27,834 nt of DNA, taken from UBA5272 sp964393005 (GTDB taxonomy: Bacteria > Patescibacteriota > Minisyncoccia > Phycocordibacterales > UBA5272). The translations under genes were made by a program, and so were the position numbers. The stretch lies in the NCBI GenBank assembly GCA_964393005.1, contig CAYMRR010000004.1:1-27834 (forward strand), given 5' to 3'. The notes beneath the pieces are model-generated. The model was not told the origin of the DNA, did not search any database, and saw nothing but the letters and a program-made list of their open reading frames with translations. Numbering within the stretch: position 1 is the first letter of the stretch; every line of letters starts with the position of its first letter. This document shows, piece after piece, positions 1-5,786 of this stretch.

Positions 1-51
1 CTGAGTCGCTGGTACCCAAAACCAGAATGTTAGCCGTTACACCACACTCCG
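1..51 (-). tRNA. tRNA-Pro(UGG), 5' part; 3' part lies beyond the left edge
   Basis: Read on the minus strand from base 51, the sequence fits a cloverleaf: acceptor strand CGGAGTG, linker TG, D arm GTGT/ACAT with an 8-nt loop, then a 5-bp anticodon stem CTGGT/ACCAG closing the loop TTTGGGT. Loop positions 34-36 read TGG, the proline anticodon for CCA and other CCN codons. The leading CGG is typical of bacterial tRNA-Pro. The T arm and 3' acceptor strand are outside the window, so the fold cannot be closed. A Gln reading (UUG) was considered, but the only good stem places TGG in the anticodon. Confidence 0.85.
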
Positions 52-80
52 TTATAATTTTTTTAAAACTCACGCTATAT

Positions 81-89
81 ATTTTAGCA
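81..89 (-). promoter_or_regulatory. Extended -10 promoter for tRNA-Pro
   Basis: On the minus strand the sequence TG-C-TAAAAT lies about 30 nt upstream of the tRNA 5' end. The same box precedes several genes in this window (for example at 12987-12995). No convincing -35 was seen. Confidence 0.5.
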
Positions 90-114
90 TGAAATCTTAT
101 TTAAACAAAATAAA

Positions 115-139
115 ATAGCTTGCTTAATAATCAAGCTAT
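115..139 (-). terminator. Intrinsic terminator after the small secreted-protein gene
   Basis: An 8-bp inverted repeat (ATAGCTTG / CAAGCTAT) with a 9-nt loop is followed on the minus strand by the T-rich run TTTTATTTTG. It lies 13 nt beyond the stop codon of the gene at 153-773 and separates it from the tRNA. Confidence 0.6.
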
Positions 140-152
140 AAGTGGATAAGTC

Positions 153-773
153 TTACCACTTAAACCATGATTTCACCTTTTGAAACCAAGAACTATTTTC
201 TGTATAAGGTGTAAGCTTTGGTGCAGATAAATTTAAAATAGGAGCTGAAAGAATAGCATTTTTATCTAAAAGGGTATATTCTAAAACTTCTGAAACCACT
301 GTGACAGGAGCAGCTACAGTCTGAGGGGTAGCAAGTCTTGTCTCTACTGGCTCTTTGACTTCTTTAATTTCTTTTTCTTCTTTTACTTCCTTTTTATTTT
401 CTAAAACCTCTTCTGTTTCTTTAATTTCATCTTTCATTGGTTGAATAATAGTTGGGGGAATCAAATCTTCATTTTTAAGTAATGCTTTTAACTCTTTTTC
501 ATAAGAATTTTTTAATTCTAAAACTTTTTCTACTAATTCTTCTCTAATATTTATAATTTTAAGATTTAAATCATCATCTTTGGTGACTCCATAGTAAATA
601 AGAAAATCTCGCTCTTCCATAGGTAAATATACTTCTACAGACTTGGAAACTTCGGTAGCAGGGGAGGTGGAAGCTGAATTGGTAGCTTTTTCAGCATAAG
701 AAAAGCTGCCAGCAGATAAAATTGCTAGCATAGTGAAAACTGTTATTTTTTTAATAAAACTATTATTTTTCAT
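153..773 (-). CDS. Secreted Glu/Lys-rich coiled-coil protein of unknown function
   Basis: 206 residues; family not recognised. Residues 1-27 form a Sec signal peptide: a basic start, the hydrophobic stretch ITVFTMLAILSAGSF, then a likely signal peptidase I site SYA before E28. A Ser/Thr-rich segment follows, then a helical region (about 70-100). Residues 105-145 are very rich in Glu and Lys, probably a charged coiled coil or extended linker. The C-terminus has aromatic residues in an amphipathic pattern (SSWFQKVKSWFKW) that could contact membrane or cell wall. It has its own promoter and terminator, so it is probably monocistronic. There are no cysteines and no catalytic motif. Exported orphans like this are common in small-genome bacteria; I assign no function. 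Confidence 0.75.
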   Translation of the reverse strand: MKNNSFIKKITVFTMLAILSAGSFSYAEKATNSASTSPATEVSKSVEVYLPMEERDFLIYYGVTKDDDLNLKIINIREELVEKVLELKNSYEKELKALLKNEDLIPPTIIQPMKDEIKETEEVLENKKEVKEEKEIKEVKEPVETRLATPQTVAAPVTVVSEVLEYTLLDKNAILSAPILNLSAPKLTPYTENSSWFQKVKSWFKW

Positions 774-796
774 TACTTTTCAAAAGTTATATAAAA

Positions 797-825
797 AGTA
801 TAGCTTATAGTCTTTAATAAAACAA
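797..825 (-). promoter_or_regulatory. Sigma-70-type promoter for the secreted protein gene
   Basis: On the minus strand TTGTTT (820-825) and TATACT (797-802) are separated by 17 bp. The predicted start lies about 16-18 nt before the ATG at 773. No ribosome binding site is visible in the short leader. Confidence 0.55.
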
Positions 826-853
826 TGAGAAAGTTAAGAGACTTAACAAAATT

Positions 854-887
854 AAAAACTCTCTTTACTATAGTAAAGAGAGTTTTT
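854..887 (-). terminator. Perfect-palindrome bidirectional terminator after rny
   Basis: A 34-bp perfect palindrome, each arm 17 bp (AAAAACTCTCTTTACTA and its complement). On either strand it forms a hairpin with A/T flanks and ends in a T run. It lies 32 nt past the rny stop codon and upstream of the promoter of the next leftward gene, so its likely job is to end rny transcripts. Confidence 0.8.
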
Positions 888-919
888 AGAGAGATATTTA
901 TTTGGTCTATATTATAGAT

Positions 920-2425
920 TTATCTAGCAAATTCTATAACTCGGCTTTCTCTTATAACATTTATCTTTATTTCTCCAGCATATTTTATTTCAGTTTCTAT
1001 TTTTAAGGCTATATTTCTAGCAAGAGAAAGAGCTTCTATATCACTTATCATACTAGGCTCTACAAACACTCTTACTTCTCTCCCAGCTTGTATAGCAAAT
1101 ACTTTTTCTATACCTAAAAAGCTTCTTGCTATATTTTCTAATTCTGTAAGCCTTCTAATATAATTTTCTAAAGAATCTCTTCTTGCTCCTGGTCTTGAAG
1201 AAGATATAGCATCTGCCACTTGAACTATAATAGACTCGAGTGTTTCATAAGGATATTCTTCATGATGGGCTTGCATGGCTAAAATAATTTGCTCATCTAC
1301 TCCATATTTCATTAGTATTCTTCGTCCGATTTCTACATGTGTACCTTCTATTTCATGATCTACAGCTTTACCTATATCATGAAACAAAGCTCCTGCTTTG
1401 GCTATTTGTATATTGGCTCCAAGCTCTCCTGCTAATATACCTGCTAAATTTGCCATTTCTATAGAATGACTCAATACATTTTGTCCATAACTTGTCCTAA
1501 AATACAATCTTCCAAGTATTGGATAAATTTCTTCAGGTATATTTAAAAGACCAATTTCCATAACTGCTTCTTCTCCTTTTTTCCTAATAAAAGTTCCCAT
1601 TTCTTTTTTAGCTTTATCTAGAAAATCTTCTATTTTAGCTGGCTGTATTCTGCCATCTTTTATAAGCATTTCTAAAGCATTTTTGGCAATAGTTCTCCTT
1701 ATTGGATCAAAGCAAGATACTACTACAGCTCCTGGAATTTCATCAATTAAAATCTCTGTACCACTTGCTCTTTCAAAAGCTTTGATATTTCTTCCTTCTT
1801 TTCCTATTATTTTACCTTTAGTCTCTTCATTTTCTAACTCTAAAACAGAAGTAGTAAATTCTGTATGATTAGTATTTGCAAGCCTGTGTATAGCAGAAGT
1901 CAAAATATTTCTAGCTTTCTCTTCTAGCTTTCTTTCTCCTTCTTTAGACAATTTAAACATTCTAGATTTTAAATCTTCTTCTGACTCTTTTTCTATTTTG
2001 TTTAAAAGCAGCTCTTTAGCTTCTTCTTCTTTTAGAGAAGCTACTCTTTCTAATTCTTTATTTATTTGTAATTCTTTTTCCAAAAGATTGGCTTTTATAA
2101 GTTTTACTTCTTCAGCTAAAGTAAATATTTTTTCTTTTTCATGAGACAAAGACTCTTCTCTTGAAGATAGTTCATCTTCTTTTTTATCTAGCCTTATTTC
2201 TAATTTATCTACTCTTTGTTTTCTTTCGTCTAAAACTTTTAAAGTTTCTTCTTCTTTTTCTTTTATTTCTTTATTAGCTTTATTTATCTTTTCTTGGATC
2301 TCATTTTCTATAGAATGCTTTTTAAGTAAAGCCATATAATGTCTACCAACATAACCAAAAACAATACCTAAAAATAAGGCTAAAGGTATAAAAAGCATAT
2401 TTGATTCTATTCCGACCGGAAACAT
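920..2425 (-). CDS. rny: Ribonuclease Y
   Basis: 501 residues, close to the family's usual length of about 500-520. RNase Y is the membrane-bound endoribonuclease that starts mRNA decay in many bacteria lacking RNase E. Domains in order: an N-terminal membrane anchor (about 9-27), a long charged coiled coil (about 35-175), a KH RNA-binding domain with the loop GKEG at 208-211, and an HD phosphohydrolase domain with the metal-binding pair H349-D350 in ALFHDIGKAVDHE. The C-terminal block (REVRVFVEP, then KIETEIKYAGEIKINVIRESR) matches the conserved family end. The ATG at 2425 places the hydrophobic anchor correctly. It follows clpP with a 105-bp gap; a strong palindromic terminator lies downstream. 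No odd features. Confidence 0.96.
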   Translation of the reverse strand: MFPVGIESNMLFIPLALFLGIVFGYVGRHYMALLKKHSIENEIQEKINKANKEIKEKEEETLKVLDERKQRVDKLEIRLDKKEDELSSREESLSHEKEKIFTLAEEVKLIKANLLEKELQINKELERVASLKEEEAKELLLNKIEKESEEDLKSRMFKLSKEGERKLEEKARNILTSAIHRLANTNHTEFTTSVLELENEETKGKIIGKEGRNIKAFERASGTEILIDEIPGAVVVSCFDPIRRTIAKNALEMLIKDGRIQPAKIEDFLDKAKKEMGTFIRKKGEEAVMEIGLLNIPEEIYPILGRLYFRTSYGQNVLSHSIEMANLAGILAGELGANIQIAKAGALFHDIGKAVDHEIEGTHVEIGRRILMKYGVDEQIILAMQAHHEEYPYETLESIIVQVADAISSSRPGARRDSLENYIRRLTELENIARSFLGIEKVFAIQAGREVRVFVEPSMISDIEALSLARNIALKIETEIKYAGEIKINVIRESRVIEFAR

Positions 2426-2530
2426 AATTTTATTTTTTAATTATATATAATTGAATAATAATAGATTTTTATGATTAGCTTTTAAATTAAAAACTAATAT
2501 CTAAAGATGAAAAAGGGGTGTAAAGAGTAA

Positions 2531-3115
2531 TTATTTTTTCTTTGGTTTTAAAATCTCATCTATAATACCGTATTTTTTGGCTTCTTCTGCTGTCATCCAA
2601 TAATCTCTATCCATATCTTTTAAAACTTCTGTTTTAGTTTTTCCTGTAGCTTTAGCAAGCATTTCTGCAGAAGAGTCTTTTAATCTTAATATACGCTTAG
2701 CTGTAATCTCTACATCAGAAGCTTGTCCTTCTACTCCTGTCATAGGTTGATGAATCATAACTTCACTATTTGGTAAGCAATATCTTTTTCCTTTTGTTCC
2801 TTGAGATAATATAAGAGCACCCATAGAAGCTGCCATACCAGTACATACTACTGAAACATCACATTTTAAATGATTCATGGCATCTATAATAGCCATACCA
2901 GATTGGACTTGCCCGCCTGGAGAATTGATATATATAGTTATATCTTTTTTAGAATCTTCTGCTTCTAAAAATAAAAGCTGAGCTATAGTTATAGATGCTG
3001 TATTATGATTTATTTCATCATGAAGAAAAATAATTCTTTCTTTTAAAAGGCGTGAATAAATATCGTAAGCACGCTCTCCACTTTGTGTCTTTTCTAAGAC
3101 TGTTGGAATTAACAT
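2531..3115 (-). CDS. clpP: ATP-dependent Clp protease proteolytic subunit
   Basis: 194 residues, full length for ClpP. This serine peptidase forms the barrel that degrades proteins fed to it by Clp ATPases (ClpX or ClpC, neither in this window). The catalytic triad is present: S97 in GMAASMGA, H122 in VMIHQP, and D171 in DMDRDYWMT. The substrate-binding segment INSPGGQV (64-70) is also intact. The N-terminus is short (MLIPTVLEKTQSGERAYDIY), consistent with little or no propeptide. In many bacteria clpP sits next to tig; here tig is two genes away, separated by HU and a 1-kb non-coding region. The leader to the gene is long (about 145 nt from the candidate promoter at 3268-3276). Confidence 0.97.
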   Translation of the reverse strand: MLIPTVLEKTQSGERAYDIYSRLLKERIIFLHDEINHNTASITIAQLLFLEAEDSKKDITIYINSPGGQVQSGMAIIDAMNHLKCDVSVVCTGMAASMGALILSQGTKGKRYCLPNSEVMIHQPMTGVEGQASDVEITAKRILRLKDSSAEMLAKATGKTKTEVLKDMDRDYWMTAEEAKKYGIIDEILKPKKK

Positions 3116-3267
3116 ATTTATTTTATATTTTAATTTAAATAGATTTCAATTTTAATTAATAAGTCTCTTTGCGGTATAAATAACTCTAGATAAACCAAGC
3201 TGATTTTGTTTACCTTCTTTTTTTCTGCCTTTTGGTATATGGATATCTCTCTTTACTGTATGGGCTT

Positions 3268-3276
3268 AATATAGCA
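3268..3276 (-). promoter_or_regulatory. Candidate extended -10 promoter for clpP
   Basis: TG-C-TATATT on the minus strand, just past the HU terminator. It would give a clpP leader of about 145 nt. Within that leader a 36-codon frame stays open but lacks ATG, GTG or TTG, so I do not call it a gene. Confidence 0.4.
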
Positions 3277-3286
3277 TAACTAAAGC

Positions 3287-3324
3287 AAAAATAAAAAACC
3301 CACCTAAGCGGGTTTTTTATTTTT
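3287..3324 (-). terminator. Strong bidirectional terminator after HU
   Basis: 15-bp perfect inverted repeat (3287-3301 with 3310-3324): an A-rich arm ending in CCC, an 8-nt loop, then GGG followed by TTTTTTATTTTT. It starts 14 nt beyond the HU stop codon and would insulate HU from clpP. Confidence 0.85.
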
Positions 3325-3337
3325 AAAATAATATAAA

Positions 3338-3610
3338 TTACTTTACAGACTCTTTAAGAGCTTTAGCTACTGTAAACTTTACAGCTTTTGATGCAGGTAC
3401 ATGTACTGTTTCTCCTGTCTTTGGATTTCTAGCTTCTCTAGCTTTTCTGTCTTTAACAGAAAACTTTCCAAAACCAGCAACAGATACCTCTTCACCTTTT
3501 TTAAGAGCATCAGCAATACTGTTAAATAAAGCTTCTACTACTCTTTCTGATTCTGCTTTAGAAGTATTCAAAATTTTATTGATTTCTTCTGCAAGTGCTA
3601 CTTTGTTCAT
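3338..3610 (-). CDS. hup: HU-family DNA-binding protein
   Basis: 90 residues, the standard HU/IHF length. These small basic dimers bend and compact DNA and assist replication initiation, recombination and transcription. The family signature is clear: GFGKFSVKDRKAREARNPKTG region at about 46-67, containing the conserved RNPKTG that opens the DNA-clasping arm, followed by a basic arm and C-terminal helix (SKAVKFTVAKALKESVK). The start at 3610 gives the canonical MNKxxLAEEI opening. A TATAAT box lies about 25 nt before the ATG on the minus strand (3633-3638), without a good -35. The gene is its own unit, ending at the strong hairpin at 3287-3324. It faces the non-coding repeat region, notable because HU acts at chromosomal origins. 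Confidence 0.96.
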   Translation of the reverse strand: MNKVALAEEINKILNTSKAESERVVEALFNSIADALKKGEEVSVAGFGKFSVKDRKAREARNPKTGETVHVPASKAVKFTVAKALKESVK

Positions 3611-3803
3611 ATTTTTTTAAACTAATTTTTTAATTATAAATTAAAAATAAATTCCTAGGATTATTTTAAATTTTAAGTTGTTAATTATGTGCACATTCTT
3701 TTTTCTAAACTTTTAAATTCTTTAAGATAAAAAATTAAAAATCTAAAAACTAAGAATACTCCTATATTATATAGACATTTTACCAAAAAAGGCAACTTGA
3801 CAA

Positions 3804-3839
3804 AATAAAAAAACTCCCTGAAGTTATTTTAACCGGGAG
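3804..3839 (-). terminator. Minus-strand intrinsic terminator with no known gene upstream
   Basis: CTCCC (3814-3818) pairs with GGGAG (3835-3839), and inside it GTTA pairs with TAAC across TTT. On the minus strand the hairpin is followed at once by a T run (complement of 3804-3813). No coding gene precedes it on that strand until tig, which has its own terminator. It therefore suggests a non-coding minus-strand transcript from the 3840-4550 region. Confidence 0.65.
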
Positions 3840-3893
3840 CTAAGGCTCTACCATGACGCTAAATATTATCTTCTAGAGAGTTTCTAGTTTTCA

Positions 3894-3938
3894 TGTCCAG
3901 CGATACAATTTGAAATATTCAAAACATATCGCTGGACA
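3894..3938. repeat. 12-bp inverted repeat with nested inner hairpin
   Basis: TGTCCAGCGATA (3894-3905) is perfectly complementary to 3927-3938. In the 21-nt gap TTTGAA (3909-3914) pairs with TTCAAA (3918-3923) over a 3-nt loop. Stacked stems of 12 and 6 bp are well above chance in such AT-rich DNA. The outer stem is GC-rich relative to its surroundings. Its position between oppositely oriented terminators suggests a folded RNA, on either strand, or a protein-binding cruciform. Confidence 0.7.
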
Positions 3939-3966
3939 CGAACACTTATATATTGATTGTTTTTAT

Positions 3967-3992
3967 AAGAGGTGTCATCCTCTTTTTCTTTT
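3967..3992 (+). terminator. Plus-strand intrinsic terminator
   Basis: AAGAGG (3967-3972) pairs with CCTCTT (3979-3984) over a 6-nt loop, followed on the plus strand by TTTCTTTT. No plus-strand gene lies upstream, so it implies a short rightward RNA covering the inverted repeat at 3894-3938, or insulation of the repeat array. Confidence 0.55.
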
Positions 3993-4105
3993 AATCACAA
4001 AATATGATTAAAATTTTTGAGATATGTAAACTAAACAACTAATAAATTAATGACGTTTAGAATACTTAGATAATGTCCTTTATATCGTAAACGACAAAAC
4101 GACAT

Positions 4106-4134
4106 TTGAGAGTTTACCTTTAAAACATTATAGA
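4106..4134 (+). promoter_or_regulatory. Candidate sigma-70 promoter flanked by the 9-mer repeats
   Basis: TTGAGA (4106-4111) and TATAGA (4129-4134) are 17 bp apart. Two inverted 9-mers (4088-4104) end just 1 bp before the -35 box, where a regulator could act. The predicted start near 4141 lies 12 nt before the foldable segment at 4153-4275. Confidence 0.4.
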
Positions 4135-4152
4135 TAAACAAAATATAAGTTT

Positions 4153-4275
4153 GGGTGCTATTATTTTTTTGCAATTTTTCATTGCTTTCAACGAACTGTT
4201 TGGTGAGTCCAGCTTGGTTAATACTATTATTTCCCCTATAAGCTGGGGTGTGCTTTTATTACGAGCTGCTCACCC
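4153..4275 (+). ncRNA. Candidate structured non-coding RNA, unidentified
   Basis: Segment bounded by GGGTG (4153-4157) and CACCC (4271-4275). Alternative and inner pairings include GGTGAG (4202-4207) with CTCACC (4269-4274), CCAGCTT (4209-4215) with AAGCTGG (4240-4246), and a local hairpin GCAAT/ATTGC at 4171-4185. CCCC (4233-4236) can instead pair with GGGG (4245-4248), competing with the CCAGCTT stem. It follows the promoter at 4106-4134 and is more GC-rich than its surroundings. I looked for landmarks of tmRNA, RNase P RNA, SRP RNA and common riboswitches and found none. A 70-codon TTG-start frame overlaps it but has no recognisable features. The opposite strand folds equally well, so the strand is uncertain. 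Confidence 0.3.
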
Positions 4276-4329
4276 TGACTTTATTATAAACGACATAAAA
4301 AATAAATGCAATGTCTTTTATAAAATAAC

Positions 4330-4338
4330 TGTGGATAA
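4330..4338. promoter_or_regulatory. Consensus DnaA box inside the repeat cluster
   Basis: TGTGGATAA is the exact complement of the DnaA box TTATCCACA. It sits 2 bp before one of the TGTCGTTTA copies. A single box can arise by chance; its place in a gene-free AT-rich repeat array makes it notable. Confidence 0.5.
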
Positions 4339-4554
4339 CTTGTCGTTTATAATAAATAAATAAATTTGTCGTTTATAAGATGTCGTTTACAATGTCGTTT
4401 ATAAATAAAAGACCTTTAAAAATATTGTCTTTTAGAAAATTTGCAATGTCTTTTAGTTTTTTGTAGAGTTTAACTACTTTAACAATCTCTTGGTGAAGAG
4501 GAATGGCAGCATCTATAATTGGACCTAGCTTTCATTCTTTTTTGTCTAGGGTTT

Positions 4555-4597
4555 AAAGTAAAATAAAAAGCGGAATTTCCGCTTTTTATTTTACTTT
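4555..4597 (-). terminator. Long bidirectional terminator after tig
   Basis: A 21-bp perfect inverted repeat (4555-4575 and 4577-4597) around GCGGAA/TTCCGC with a minimal loop. Both flanks are A/T tracts, so it works in either direction. It lies 15 nt past the tig stop codon. Confidence 0.85.
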
Positions 4598-4611
4598 ATT
4601 TTTTAATCTTT

Positions 4612-5757
4612 TTACTCACCATCTAAAAACTTCATAACTTTTTCATTTTGTAAAATCTGATGAACATAAGATCTTACATTATTTTCATTTGCTTCAGGCA
4701 TTTGAGACATTATAGCCATAGCTTCAACATCTACTTCTTCAGGAGAAACACCTATTTTTTCTTTTTTAGCTATTTCATTTATAAGAAGCTGAGAAACTAC
4801 TCTTTTATAAGCCACATCTTTCCATTCTGCTTTCAAATCTTCCTCTGTTTTCTTTAAATGTGTTAAATAATCTTCCCACTTACTTCCAAATCTTTCTATA
4901 TCTGCCTTCATTTGCATTTTCATTCTTTCTAACTCATCCTCTAATAAGACTTCTGGTAAAGATATTTTGGTTTCAGATACCATTTTATCTAAAATTTGAG
5001 TTCTTTTTCTTTCTAAAATTTTGGCTTTTTTCTCTAAAAGTAAATTTTCTTTTACTTTAGCTTTCAAATCTTCTAAAGTTTTAAAACTTTCTCCAAAACT
5101 TTGTGCAAATTCATCATTTAGCTCTGGTAAATCTTCTTTTTCTTCTTCCTTATTTTCTTCTTCATGATGATGAGCCTCTTCATGCACTGTGCCATCTTCA
5201 TGTATATGTGCTCCACCTGCTCGCCCTTTTCTCAAAGTTTCTAATACTTCTAAAACTTCTTTTTCTTCTACTTCATAAATATCCTCTTTTTTAGCACCAT
5301 CTTTTGCCTTTTTTAGCTCTTTTAATTCTTCTTCTATTACTTTTTCTCCTTCTTCTTTAGCTATTTTCTTATAATCCACTAAATCTATTTTAGGCAATAC
5401 TGGAAATACAGCATTATATTCAAATTCTGACCCTTGGCCAATTTTAGTGATAGAGATTTTAGGATCTGAAATAGGAACTATTTTTTCATCATCCTTTTTA
5501 TTTTCATTTTCTTTAATAATTGCGGTATAAAAAGTTTCATTTATTGCAAAATGAGCCATTTCCTCTAAGATAATCATTTCTCCATATTTTTCAGTAATTA
5601 GATTCTCTGGCGCATTTCCTTTTCTAAATCCATCAATTTTTACAAAATCTTGAACCTTTTTAAGCCCATCTTTTCTATATTTTTCAAACTCTTCAGAAGA
5701 AAAAGAAACTGTAAGTTTCATTTCTCCACTATCTAAATTTTCAAATTTTGTCTTCAT
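4612..5757 (-). CDS. tig: Trigger factor lacking the PPIase domain, with a His/Glu-rich linker
   Basis: 381 residues, versus about 430 for canonical trigger factor, the ribosome-bound chaperone that meets nascent chains. The N-terminal ribosome-docking signature GFRKGNAP is at 43-50. The C-terminal chaperone domain starts at LPELNDEFAQSFG (210-222) and continues to the end. Between them the FKBP-type prolyl isomerase domain, normally about 90 residues, is absent. In its place, residues 181-208 form a linker with six histidines (184, 186, 192, 196-198) among many glutamates. The chaperone role does not need the PPIase domain in known systems, so the protein is probably functional. The His/Glu linker could bind metal, but that is inference. 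It follows nusA by 29 nt and is probably cotranscribed with it; a long palindromic terminator lies downstream. Confidence 0.92.
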   Translation of the reverse strand: MKTKFENLDSGEMKLTVSFSSEEFEKYRKDGLKKVQDFVKIDGFRKGNAPENLITEKYGEMIILEEMAHFAINETFYTAIIKENENKKDDEKIVPISDPKISITKIGQGSEFEYNAVFPVLPKIDLVDYKKIAKEEGEKVIEEELKELKKAKDGAKKEDIYEVEEKEVLEVLETLRKGRAGGAHIHEDGTVHEEAHHHEEENKEEEKEDLPELNDEFAQSFGESFKTLEDLKAKVKENLLLEKKAKILERKRTQILDKMVSETKISLPEVLLEDELERMKMQMKADIERFGSKWEDYLTHLKKTEEDLKAEWKDVAYKRVVSQLLINEIAKKEKIGVSPEEVDVEAMAIMSQMPEANENNVRSYVHQILQNEKVMKFLDGE

Positions 5758-5786
5758 AATACTTTTATTTATATTGATTTATAATA

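Larger units (their letters stand above)
4051..4455. repeat. Cluster of 12 TGTCGTTTA-type 9-mers (iteron- or operator-like)
   Basis: This gene-free stretch holds six exact copies of TGTCGTTTA: plus strand at 4341, 4367, 4381 and 4393; minus strand at 4088-4096 and 4287-4295. Six one-base variants accompany them: TGTCTTTTA at 4312, 4426 and 4447, TGTCCTTTA at 4074, TGACGTTTA at 4051, and TGTCGTTTT on the minus strand at 4096-4104. Several extend to TGTCGTTTATAA. Spacing is irregular. I saw no copy elsewhere in the window. The array surrounds a candidate promoter and a foldable segment, and includes a perfect DnaA box at 4330. It could be replication-initiator binding sites or an operator array. 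The motif is read directly; its function is inference. Confidence 0.8.

Noticed and set aside
3163..3270. 36-codon open frame on the minus strand in the clpP leader
   Set aside because: No usable start codon and no recognisable product; kept only as a remark in the promoter entry.
4151..4363. 70-codon plus-strand open frame starting with TTG
   Set aside because: It runs through the foldable segment and the 9-mer array, and its C-terminal half is simply the repeats translated. No domain, no ribosome site and a rare start codon.
4051..4455. CRISPR array
   Set aside because: Repeats are only 9 bp, lie on both strands with irregular spacing, and no cas gene is near.
4380..4540. Minus-strand open frame with repeating KDI/NDI residues beside the tig terminator
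   Set aside because: It follows a TGA and has no ATG, GTG or TTG start; the periodicity comes from the DNA 9-mers. I treat the repeats as DNA sites, not protein.
3611..4611. tmRNA, RNase P RNA, SRP RNA, 6S RNA, T-box or a known riboswitch in the gene-free region
   Set aside because: I looked on both strands for their conserved cores (tRNA-like 3' end, GGAAGxAGC loop, T-box core, riboswitch motifs) and found none.
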